This document shows positions 1 to 5,551 of a stretch of 5,936 nt of DNA, piece after piece. How positions within the stretch are numbered: position 1 is the first letter of the stretch; every line of letters starts with the position of its first letter. Origin of the DNA: Limnohabitans sp. Rim8 (lineage in GTDB: Bacteria; Pseudomonadota; Gammaproteobacteria; Burkholderiales; Burkholderiaceae_C); assembly GCA_945877725.1 (NCBI GenBank), contig CAMDXR010000204.1, forward strand, positions 1 to 5,936, read 5' to 3'. The notes beneath the pieces are model-generated. The model was not told the DNA's origin, ran no database searches, and saw only the letters and a list, made by a program, of their open reading frames with translations. The position numbers and the translations under genes were made by a program.

Positions 1-27
1 CAAGGTTCCATCATTTGAAGGACTGCC

Positions 28-1272
28 ATGTACCACCGTAATATTCTGATTGAACAAACCGATCCCGAAATTTTTGCCGCCATTCAAGCGGAAAACGCCC
101 GCCAAGAGCACCACATTGAACTGATTGCGAGCGAAAACTATGCTTCGCCTGCCGTCATGGCGGCTCAAGGCTCACAGTTGACCAACAAATATGCCGAAGG
201 CTATCCAGGCAAACGCTATTACGGCGGTTGCGAGCATGTGGATGTGGCCGAACAACTGGCCATTGACCGCATCAAGCAACTCTTTGGTGCCGAAGCCGCC
301 AACGTTCAACCGCATTGCGGTGCATCGGCCAACGAGGCCGTGTTTTTGGCCTTCTTGAAGCCAGGCGACACCATCATGGGCATGAGTCTGGCAGAGGGTG
401 GGCACTTGACCCATGGCATGCCGCTGAACATCTCGGGCAAGTGGTTCAACGTGGTGTCTTATGGGCTAGACGCCAAGGAAGCCATTGACTACGACGCCAT
501 GGAAGCCAAAGCCCGCGAAACCAAGCCCAAACTCATCATTGCCGGGGCCTCGGCTTACAGCTTGCACATCAACTGGGCACGCTTTGCCAAAGTGGCCAAA
601 GAAGTCGGTGCCATTTTCATGGTCGACATGGCCCACTACGCAGGCTTGATTGCTGCGGGCCAATACCCCAACCCCGTGCCGCATGCCGATGTGGTGACCT
701 CCACCACCCACAAGAGCTTGCGGGGCCCTCGGGGCGGCATCATTTTGATGAAAGCCGAGCACGAGAAAGCCATCAACAGCGCCATATTCCCCGGCCTGCA
801 AGGCGGCCCTCTTATGCATGTGATCGCCGCCAAGGCCGTGGCCTTCAAGGAAGCTTTGCAACCCGAGTTCAAAGCCTACCAGGCGCAAGTGATCAAAAAC
901 GCGCAGATCGTGGCCCAAACGCTGACCGAGCGCGGTCTGCGCATTGTGAGCGGCGGCACGCAAAGCCACGTCATGCTGGTCGACCTGCGAGCCAAGGGCA
1001 TCACGGGCAAAGTGGCCGAAGCGGCTCTGGGCAGCGCCCACATGACCATCAACAAGAACGCCATTCCCAACGACCCTGAAAAGCCATTTGTCACCAGCGG
1101 CGTTCGAATCGGCACCCCTGCCATGACCACGCGTGGCTTCAAAGACGAAGAAGCCCGTGCCACCGCGCACCTGATTGCCGATGTACTGGACAACCCGACG
1201 GACGAAGCCAACTTGGCTGCAGTTCGGGCCAAAGTACATGCCTTGACCAGCCGCTTTCCGGTTTACGGCTAA
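28..1272 (+). CDS. glyA: Serine hydroxymethyltransferase (GlyA)
   Basis: This cytoplasmic PLP enzyme interconverts serine plus tetrahydrofolate with glycine plus methylene-tetrahydrofolate, supplying glycine and one-carbon units. The protein is complete at 414 residues, close to the bacterial norm. Visible landmarks are HIELIASEN (S35), NKYAEGYPGKRYYGG (Y55 and Y65), VDMAH (D200 and H203), the PLP-lysine motif TSTTHKSLRGPRGG with K229, FPGLQGGP, and GVRIGTPAMTTRG with R360. These fall at or near the numbering known for the E. coli enzyme. The start is supported by GAAGGA at 17-22, five bases before the ATG. The loop after NVQPH reads CGAS rather than the SGSQ of E. coli, probably a lineage variant. 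nrdR follows after 30 bases, so the two may be co-transcribed. The promoter lies outside the window. The identification is very secure. Confidence 0.98.
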   Translation: MYHRNILIEQTDPEIFAAIQAENARQEHHIELIASENYASPAVMAAQGSQLTNKYAEGYPGKRYYGGCEHVDVAEQLAIDRIKQLFGAEAANVQPHCGASANEAVFLAFLKPGDTIMGMSLAEGGHLTHGMPLNISGKWFNVVSYGLDAKEAIDYDAMEAKARETKPKLIIAGASAYSLHINWARFAKVAKEVGAIFMVDMAHYAGLIAAGQYPNPVPHADVVTSTTHKSLRGPRGGIILMKAEHEKAINSAIFPGLQGGPLMHVIAAKAVAFKEALQPEFKAYQAQVIKNAQIVAQTLTERGLRIVSGGTQSHVMLVDLRAKGITGKVAEAALGSAHMTINKNAIPNDPEKPFVTSGVRIGTPAMTTRGFKDEEARATAHLIADVLDNPTDEANLAAVRAKVHALTSRFPVYG

Positions 1273-1302
1273 GCGGTCGGGACACACTGAGCGGACTGAA
1301 CG

Positions 1303-1752
1303 ATGAAATGCCCGTTTTGCAGCAACCTGGAAACCCAGGTTGTGGAGACCCGGATTGCCGAGGACGGGGATTTCATCCGCCGCCGCCGCCAATGTGGCGC
1401 ATGTGAGAAGCGCTTCACCACATACGAAAAGCCGGAAGTTAACTTTCCGGCCATCGTCAAGAAAGACGGCCGACGCATCGATTACCAACGTGAAAAATTG
1501 CGCGCCAGCCTCAACTTGGCGTTGCGCAAGCGACCTGTCAGCACCGAACAAGTGGACAGCGCCATTGAGCGCATTGAGGAAAAGCTGCTGAATCTGGGCA
1601 TCCGGGAAGTGGCTTCGCACCGACTTGGCGAATTGGTGATGCGGGAGTTGAAAAAACTCGACAAAGTGGCTTATGTCCGTTTTGCCAGTGTGTATCGCAA
1701 TTTTGAAGATATTGATGAATTTAAGACCTTGGTGGACGAGGTCAGCAAATAA
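1303..1752 (+). CDS. nrdR: Transcriptional repressor NrdR
   Basis: NrdR is the zinc-ribbon/ATP-cone repressor that senses ATP/dATP and controls ribonucleotide reductase genes. The 149-residue length is typical. The N-terminal zinc ribbon shows its four cysteines, C3 and C6 (MKCPFC), then C31 and C34 (QCGAC), with the basic RRRR at 26-29 between the pairs and RFTTYE after them. The ATP-cone follows from about residue 46 to 136, beginning IVKKDGRRIDYQREKL and including LRKRPVS and the late YVRFASVYRNFED motif. The start codon is fixed by the zinc ribbon, which begins at residue 3. The ribosome binding site is weak (GAGCGG at 1289-1294). The gene sits 30 bases after glyA. In many proteobacteria nrdR adjoins ribD, and here the pilin cluster lies between them. 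No NrdR box was recognised in the window. Confidence 0.97.
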   Translation: MKCPFCSNLETQVVETRIAEDGDFIRRRRQCGACEKRFTTYEKPEVNFPAIVKKDGRRIDYQREKLRASLNLALRKRPVSTEQVDSAIERIEEKLLNLGIREVASHRLGELVMRELKKLDKVAYVRFASVYRNFEDIDEFKTLVDEVSK

Positions 1753-1801
1753 GCCGGTTCCGTACGGTCGTTCCTGGGCAAAACGCCTGCGGGGCCCGAG
1801 T

Positions 1802-2377
1802 TCAGTTGCATGTCTGCAAGGTGTATTTTTCGATGCGGGCTTTGCCTAAAGCATTGATCACCACTTGCCAAGCCGTGGGTTTTGTAGGCTGACAAAAGCG
1901 CAATGTTCCAGCCATGAATGCCCCGTTGAGGGACATGCTTCGGCCCTCCGATCCGTAAGAAAAATAGCTTCTGAGGGTACTGCCCACATCCACCTTCATC
2001 CCCTGAGGCAGGGCGGCATGGTCTTCCAACAGCAGTTCATCTGCTTCGCGCAGTCCGTTGTCATTCGAATCGACAAACACCAACCAACCTTGTGACCATT
2101 GCCCACTGGCATCGCAAGCGCTGGCATTGGACCGTGCACACAAGCTCACCCGCTGTTGACGACGCAAGGCTTCTGACCGGGCAAGGACCAAACTGTCCAG
2201 AAAACCCTCTGCCTGCGCCTGCAAGCGGTATTTGGCCTGCAAATCCCTCATAGCAGGGGCGGCCAAGCTCACCAAAATGCCCAGCAAGGCCATGACCACC
2301 ATGGCCTCTAGCAAGGTAAACCCCCGCGCGCTTGAACGGTGCGGGCGTCTGGCTTGGTGAGTTGAAGCAAAACGCAT
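1802..2377 (-). CDS. fimT: FimT/GspH-family minor pseudopilin
   Basis: This is a type IV pilin-like protein of 191 residues that probably belongs to the pilus-initiating minor pilin complex. A basic leader (residues 1-19, RRPHRSSARG) ends at a prepilin peptidase site, G19|FTLLEAM. Mature position 5 is the usual Glu (E24), followed by a hydrophobic helix to about residue 40. The GspH/FimT pattern follows: LARSEALRR, a probable C80/C88 pair, then GWLVFVD, and a late FCQ (C162) with C190 near the end. Residues 103-114 (DSNDNGLREADE) resemble a calcium-binding loop. The ATG at 2377 is chosen because it gives a normal leader. The open frame continues upstream to 2602, but that part overlaps the divergent pilE-like gene and does not look like protein. 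The gene is convergent with nrdR (49 bases apart) and divergent from the pilin operon. The family is secure; fimT versus another gspH-like name is less so. Confidence 0.9.
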   Translation of the reverse strand: MRFASTHQARRPHRSSARGFTLLEAMVVMALLGILVSLAAPAMRDLQAKYRLQAQAEGFLDSLVLARSEALRRQQRVSLCARSNASACDASGQWSQGWLVFVDSNDNGLREADELLLEDHAALPQGMKVDVGSTLRSYFSYGSEGRSMSLNGAFMAGTLRFCQPTKPTAWQVVINALGKARIEKYTLQTCN

Positions 2378-2403
2378 GGGGTTTCTCGCTGACTTTGTGA
2401 ATT

Positions 2404-2433
2404 GGCAAACACACAGGCAGGCCCGCGTTTGCC
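2404..2433. repeat. 7-base inverted repeat in the divergent pilin promoter
   Basis: GGCAAAC at 2404-2410 is matched by its exact reverse complement GTTTGCC at 2427-2433, with 16 bases between. It overlaps the plus-strand -35 candidate, so it could be an operator for a dimeric regulator or a stem in the fimT leader RNA. The match is seen directly; any regulatory role is inference, and an arm this short can occur by chance. Confidence 0.4.
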
Positions 2434-2473
2434 TGACTGTACAAGATGAATACATAAGAACACAATTAAAAAC

Positions 2474-2482
2474 AGAGGGAGA
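2474..2482 (+). promoter_or_regulatory. Ribosome binding site of the pilE-like gene
   Basis: AGAGGGAGA at 2474-2482 is a strong Shine-Dalgarno-like stretch ending four bases before the ATG at 2487. It decides the start, because the open frame runs upstream to 2376 without another well-placed site. It is the clearest ribosome binding site in the pilin cluster and marks the entry point of the coupled operon. Confidence 0.7.
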
Positions 2483-2486
2483 CTGC

Positions 2487-2948
2487 ATGAAAAAAAGACG
2501 CATTGGCAATGGCCGGACCAAGTCAGCACCTTGCCAAGGCTGGACGCTGACCGAGTTGATGATTTGCCTAGCCCTGATGGGCGTACTTGCCACGCTGGCC
2601 ATTCCGTCTTTTCAGCAGCAGCAACGCCAAGCACGGCGTCACGATGGGCAAGCCTCATTGATGCAAATACAGCTGGACCAAGCCCGCTGGCGCAGCACGC
2701 ACGAAAGCCATGCCGACTCGTTGACCGACTTGGGCTGGCCCAGCGACCAATCGGCCCAAGGGCATTACCAAATTTCGCTTGTCCAAGCTTCGGCAGAAGG
2801 CTACGTCGTGCAAGCGGTGGGTCAAGGTGCGCAAGCCAATGACCGGGCCTGTAACCCCTTGCGACTGCGCTGGGTGGGCACGGCCAGCCCCGTTTTCAGT
2901 GCAGGTCAGCACTTGGACAGTGACCCCACTGGGTGCTGGAAAAAATGA
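2487..2948 (+). CDS. PilE-like minor type IV pilin
   Basis: This 153-residue type IV pilin-like protein is probably an envelope pilus subunit. The short basic leader MKKRRIGNGRTKSAPCQG ends at G18. The mature protein would start at W19 (WTLTELM), with Glu at mature position 5 (E23) and a hydrophobic helix to about residue 41 ending AIPSF. Trp at mature position 1 is unusual, as Phe or Met is normal. The C-terminal part has the PilE pattern of a cysteine (C122, ACNPLRLRW) and a terminal GCW (C150), probably a disulfide-bonded D-region. The start is supported by the strong ribosome binding site and ATG. The stop overlaps the next ATG (ATGA at 2945-2948), so the next gene is probably translationally coupled. 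An A7 run lies at 2490-2496, just after the start codon. It is a pilin-family protein with good certainty; assignment to PilE rather than another minor pilin is moderate. Confidence 0.88.
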   Translation: MKKRRIGNGRTKSAPCQGWTLTELMICLALMGVLATLAIPSFQQQQRQARRHDGQASLMQIQLDQARWRSTHESHADSLTDLGWPSDQSAQGHYQISLVQASAEGYVVQAVGQGAQANDRACNPLRLRWVGTASPVFSAGQHLDSDPTGCWKK

Positions 2949-3637
2949 CCCCGTTTGCGCGGCAGGCTGAATGGCTCGAATGGAGCCAACGCGACTTGGC
3001 CATAGGCCGCAAAAAAATCAAAAGGAAAGAAAGAGGCGAAACCTTGATGGGCCTCTTGGTCGGCCTGTCGCTCGGCCTGTTGGTGTTGGCAGCCGGAAGT
3101 GCCCAAATTGCTCATCAACTCAAGGGGCACCGCTTGGCTTTGCAAGACAGCCATTTGCACCAAGACCTGCGCTCCGCCATGGACTGGATGGCCCGAGACC
3201 TGCGCAAAGCCCAATACTCGGCATCGTCTTGGGAAACCCGCTCTCCCGGCGTTTGCACCGACCCCTTTTGCGACGGCTGGGAAGACTTCAGCATCGAGAA
3301 CGACTGGATCGACTTCAGCTTTGACCGGGACCACGATGGCGAACAAGATGACAACGAATGCATGGGTTTCCGGTTGTCAGAACGCGTTTTGCATGCGCGC
3401 AGAACTTGCAGCGGCACCGGTCAATGGCAAGCGATCACGGACAAGGGCAGCATCGAAATCATGGCCTTGAGCTGGCAAACCCATTGCGAAGCGCGCAACG
3501 GCTGGCTGCACCGCTCAGTGGACATGCGCTTGTCGGCCCGATGGCCAAACGACGACTCGCGCCAGATCAGTCTGGTGCAGACCGTGCATTTGCGCAACGA
3601 CATGCCGGGCTATTTGCAGCCCCTGCTTTGCCCATGA
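2945..3637 (+). CDS. pilW: PilW-like minor pilin lacking Glu5
   Basis: This 230-residue pilin-like protein sits in the operon position and size class of PilW (GspJ-like), a minor pilin of the tip complex. A long 31-residue leader ends in a very basic stretch (GRKKIKRKERG). The putative peptidase site is G31|ETLMGLLVGLSLGLLVL, with a hydrophobic helix to about residue 51. The usual Phe1 is Glu32 and the usual Glu5 is Gly36, both unexpected. DLRSAMDWMARDLRKAQYS at 74-92 matches the PilW/GspJ helix that normally reads like MxRDLRxA. Residues 127-138 (DRDHDGEQDDNE) resemble a calcium-binding loop. Cysteines are at 104, 109, 139, 155, 181 and 229. The ATG at 2945 overlaps the previous stop; a GTG at 2933 is an alternative. 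An A7 run is at 3011-3017. The PilW call rests on the helix, size and context. Confidence 0.82.
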   Translation: MTPFARQAEWLEWSQRDLAIGRKKIKRKERGETLMGLLVGLSLGLLVLAAGSAQIAHQLKGHRLALQDSHLHQDLRSAMDWMARDLRKAQYSASSWETRSPGVCTDPFCDGWEDFSIENDWIDFSFDRDHDGEQDDNECMGFRLSERVLHARRTCSGTGQWQAITDKGSIEIMALSWQTHCEARNGWLHRSVDMRLSARWPNDDSRQISLVQTVHLRNDMPGYLQPLLCP

Positions 3638-4854
3638 CTCGCCGACGCACCTTAAAAAAAGAGGCTGGTGCCGTCACCTTGTTGGTGGCCATTGGGCTGG
3701 TAATTCTGGCCAGCTTGGCCAGTTTTTACAGCGCGCGCAGTGTGCTGATGGACCAAATGGCGACTGACAACCATGCGCGTGCCAGCCACGCAAGATGGGC
3801 GGCTGAGGCCGCTTTGGCCAGTGCACAAGCGGCGTTTTTGACGCCTGGCGCTGATTTGCAGGGTCTTTTTTCAAGCCTTTCAGCTTGTCCACCCGGCATC
3901 ACCGGACCGCAATGGCAATGCAGCCGGATGAATTTATCCCCGCACCCGGCACTGCCCCAAGCGCTTTTCAGCGCCACCGCAGTGCGCGACTTGGTCATGG
4001 CACCCCATATGGTCACCTTGTACGCAAAGGCCAGCCTATTAGGTCAATACAGCCAGGCGCAAACACGCGAAAGCCTGTTTGCCCCCGTTTTAGCTGCGGC
4101 CCCCGGTCTGTCGGCTCCCGCCGCTCTGGTGGTCAATGGCTGCATCAGCCAAGCAGCAGATGCCAGTTTGCGGGTGTGTCCATTGAACGGCAAGGACATG
4201 GCCTGCACGGGCACGGCCAAGGGCGCATCGGTGCAGACGCATTTTGTGGTGGATACCAATGCCAACGGCAGCATTTCGAGCGCCGAGAAAAATGCTTGTT
4301 TGGCATTGAGCAGCGCCAGCTTGCCTGCGGGTGGCAGCAAAACAGGCCCTGCCACGGCCACACCTCGCACGCCCTGCACCCGCGCGGCCTGGCGCAGCGT
4401 GCTGGGCGACATCAGCGACGAACAAATCAAAGCCTGGTCCGAGGCCCAAGAACGCAATGGTTTGACCGCACAGAGCACACCGCCCCGAACTGTTTATTGG
4501 AGCGACAGCCCCAATGCTTGGGAACAAAGCATTGGCACGGCGCAAAACCCCGCTTTGCTGGTGTTTTCTGCCTTGGCATGCGCCCTTCGCTGTCCACATA
4601 TAGGCGCTAACGTCAAAATCTTCGGCAGTGTTTTGATCGCTTCCAGTTGCAACGACGAAAAAATGCGTGGCTGGCAAGCCGGTCTTATTGAAGGCCAATT
4701 GGTCGTCGAATCGGGCATGCCCGAGTGGCGTTTGGGCACCGTTTACGCACGCCCGGAAGGCCGCAACGCGTACATCCTGGACTGGCCCGAGGGCATCAAT
4801 GCAAGCCAAGTCCAGCGCGTTAACGGCAGCAGGAGCGAAGGCGCAAGCCCATGA
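3634..4854 (+). CDS. pilX: Large PilX-like minor pilin
   Basis: This 406-residue protein has a PilX-type N-terminus. A short basic leader MTRRRTLKKEAG ends at G12, followed by AVTLLVAIGLVILASLASFYSARS. Mature position 5 is Leu17 rather than Glu, which is normal for PilX and GspK. The next segment, LMDQMATDNHARASHARWAAEAALASAQAAF, matches the PilX_N pattern ending in AAEAAL. It is about twice the usual PilX length. Its extra C-terminal domain has cysteines at 170, 182, 191, 222, 248, 316, 320 and 339. A calcium-loop-like motif, DTNANGSISSAE, is at 207-218. The domain ends with a conserved-looking GWQAGLIEGQLVVESG at 347-361. The ATG at 3634 overlaps the pilW stop (ATGA). The open frame extends upstream to 3358, but that part only shadows pilW. 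An A7 run is at 3654-3660. In role it may parallel GspK at a pilus tip, which is inference. Confidence 0.85.
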   Translation: MTRRRTLKKEAGAVTLLVAIGLVILASLASFYSARSVLMDQMATDNHARASHARWAAEAALASAQAAFLTPGADLQGLFSSLSACPPGITGPQWQCSRMNLSPHPALPQALFSATAVRDLVMAPHMVTLYAKASLLGQYSQAQTRESLFAPVLAAAPGLSAPAALVVNGCISQAADASLRVCPLNGKDMACTGTAKGASVQTHFVVDTNANGSISSAEKNACLALSSASLPAGGSKTGPATATPRTPCTRAAWRSVLGDISDEQIKAWSEAQERNGLTAQSTPPRTVYWSDSPNAWEQSIGTAQNPALLVFSALACALRCPHIGANVKIFGSVLIASSCNDEKMRGWQAGLIEGQLVVESGMPEWRLGTVYARPEGRNAYILDWPEGINASQVQRVNGSRSEGASP

Positions 4855-5318
4855 ACCGAGTGACCTCCATGGCCCAATTGCGCGCCCTTAAGCTTCTGCG
4901 GCCGCAACGGGGCATGGCCCTGATAGAGGCCTTAATGGCTTCAGCGGTGTTGGGCATTGGTTTGGTGGGGGCGATGCAACTGACCGTAAAAACACTCTAT
5001 ATGGCGAGCGAAAACCGTCAACACACCCTGGCCCAGCAATTGGCCCAAGAAGGCATGGACTGCCTGATGGCCCAAGCCAGCACTTGCCCAGCAGAGGACC
5101 TCGTCACCCTACAAGGCGTGCGCTACACGCGTCAGGCCAACAGCACACCAAGAGGCGCAGACCCGATCTGGGATTTGCGGGTCAGCGTCGAATGGACTTC
5201 TACCGGGGGCGCTTTGTCCAGTTCTCCGGCTCCAGCGGCGCTGAGACGCATTACCTGGCACAGCAGCATCTCGACTCTGCCCAACTGGGAGGGCACACCT
5301 ACGGTTACCCCCCTTTGA
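4851..5318 (+). CDS. pilV: PilV-like minor pilin
   Basis: This is a 155-residue pilin-like protein of the PilV (GspI-like) class, expected in the minor pilin complex. The leader is residues 1-21 (ends RPQRG). The mature start is M22, giving G|MALIEALMASAVLGIGLVGAMQL, with Glu at mature position 5 (E26). The helix and following LAQQLAQEGMDCLMAQ fit the PilV pattern. C71 and C79 may pair. The C-terminal half is Ser/Pro/Thr-rich and has no motif I recognise. The start overlaps the pilX stop (ATGA at 4851-4854). AGGAG at 4831-4835 is too far upstream to be ideal, so translation is probably coupled. ATG at 4869 is a possible shorter start. This is the last gene of the operon; REP-like repeats begin 37 bases after the stop. 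Confidence 0.88.
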   Translation: MNRVTSMAQLRALKLLRPQRGMALIEALMASAVLGIGLVGAMQLTVKTLYMASENRQHTLAQQLAQEGMDCLMAQASTCPAEDLVTLQGVRYTRQANSTPRGADPIWDLRVSVEWTSTGGALSSSPAPAALRRITWHSSISTLPNWEGTPTVTPL

Positions 5319-5355
5319 CCTAGATGGCATCCCAAAGGAGCGAGACGACGCCGAA

Positions 5356-5381
5356 ATTCGGCCGCAGGGGCAGCCTCCCAC
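5356..5381 (-). repeat. REP-like palindrome, type A, copy 1
   Basis: This is a 26-base element, identical to the copy at 5399-5424. Read on the minus strand it is GTGGGA, a stem arm GGCTGC, loop CCCT, the pairing arm GCGGCC, and tail GAAT. The stem has six pairs including one T-G wobble. This layout, a conserved GTGG-type head followed by a GC-rich hairpin in an intergenic region, matches REP elements mobilised by RAYT transposases in other Proteobacteria. It partly overlaps an 11-base palindrome (CCGAAATTCGG, 5351-5361). Confidence 0.8.
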
Positions 5382-5398
5382 TTGGAGAGGGTTCGCTG

Positions 5399-5424
5399 AT
5401 TCGGCCGCAGGGGCAGCCTCCCAC
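5399..5424 (-). repeat. REP-like palindrome, type A, copy 2
   Basis: This is a perfect 26-base direct repeat of 5356-5381, starting 43 bases further on. It has the same minus-strand head, stem and tail. It lies 49 bases before the first type B copy, and the GTGGGA heads of the two types face each other across that gap. Confidence 0.8.
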
Positions 5425-5473
5425 GGGGACGATAGCTGCCCAATCACACCGAGTTTCAGAGTTGGATAAATTG

Positions 5474-5502
5474 TTGTGGGAGCGAGCCCCTGCTCGCGAA
5501 TG
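5474..5502 (+). repeat. REP-like palindrome, type B, copy 1
   Basis: This 29-base element is identical to 5522-5550. On the plus strand it is TT, GTGGGA, stem arm GCGAGC (5482-5487), loop CCCT, pairing arm GCTCGC (5492-5497), then GAATG. The six-pair stem is perfect. The head, loop and tail equal those of type A, while three stem pairs differ in a compensatory way. It strongly resembles the REP sequences known from Pseudomonas in style. Confidence 0.82.
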
Positions 5503-5521
5503 CTCGATTGGCCCGTTCGTC

Positions 5522-5550
5522 TTGTGGGAGCGAGCCCCTGCTCGCGAATG
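5522..5550 (+). repeat. REP-like palindrome, type B, copy 2
   Basis: This is a perfect 29-base direct repeat of 5474-5502, starting 48 bases later. It has the same orientation, stem and loop. It sits at the boundary with the AT-rich segment, and an open minus-strand frame coming from that segment runs through it. Confidence 0.82.
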
Positions 5551-5551
5551 T

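Larger units (their letters stand above)
2378..2486. promoter_or_regulatory. Divergent promoter region between fimT and the pilin operon
   Basis: These 109 bases lie between two divergently read pilin genes and must carry the 5' signals of both. The part nearer the pilE-like gene is AT-rich. On the plus strand a weak sigma-70-like pair is TTGCCT (2429-2434) and TACATA (2451-2456) with a 16-base spacer. On the minus strand TTGTGT followed by TACAGT, 18 bases apart, is a similarly weak candidate for fimT. A 7-base inverted repeat overlaps the plus-strand -35 candidate. The region's role is inferred from layout, and the individual boxes are guesses. Confidence 0.5.

Noticed and set aside
466..1620. 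Long minus-strand open frame (384 codons) opposite glyA and nrdR
   Set aside because: It lies fully antisense to two secure genes, crosses their boundary, has no recognisable motif and reflects codon bias of GC-rich genes.
1753..1801. Bidirectional terminator between nrdR and fimT
   Set aside because: CCGTACGG and a loose GGGC/GCCC pairing are present, but there is no stable stem with a T-run on either side.
2378..2602. N-terminal extension of the FimT frame
   Set aside because: It overlaps the divergent pilE-like gene and its promoter, looks unlike protein, and would put the prepilin site about 94 residues into the protein.
3358..3633. N-terminal extension of the PilX frame
   Set aside because: It is an out-of-frame shadow of pilW; the ATG at 3634 overlaps the pilW stop and gives a normal 12-residue leader.
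3885..4610. 241-codon plus-strand frame inside pilX
   Set aside because: It is rich in Gln, Arg, His and Gly with no domain, and is out of frame with the secure pilX-like gene.
4090..4809. 239-codon minus-strand frame opposite pilX
   Set aside because: It is antisense to pilX, with no ribosome binding site or motif.
5109..5447. Minus-strand open frames across the REP block and the pilV end
   Set aside because: They read through repeats and antisense pilV; the repeated peptide pieces come from the REP copies themselves.
5356..5550. CRISPR array
   Set aside because: The repeats are two different types in opposite orientation, only two copies each, with short unequal spacers and no cas genes.
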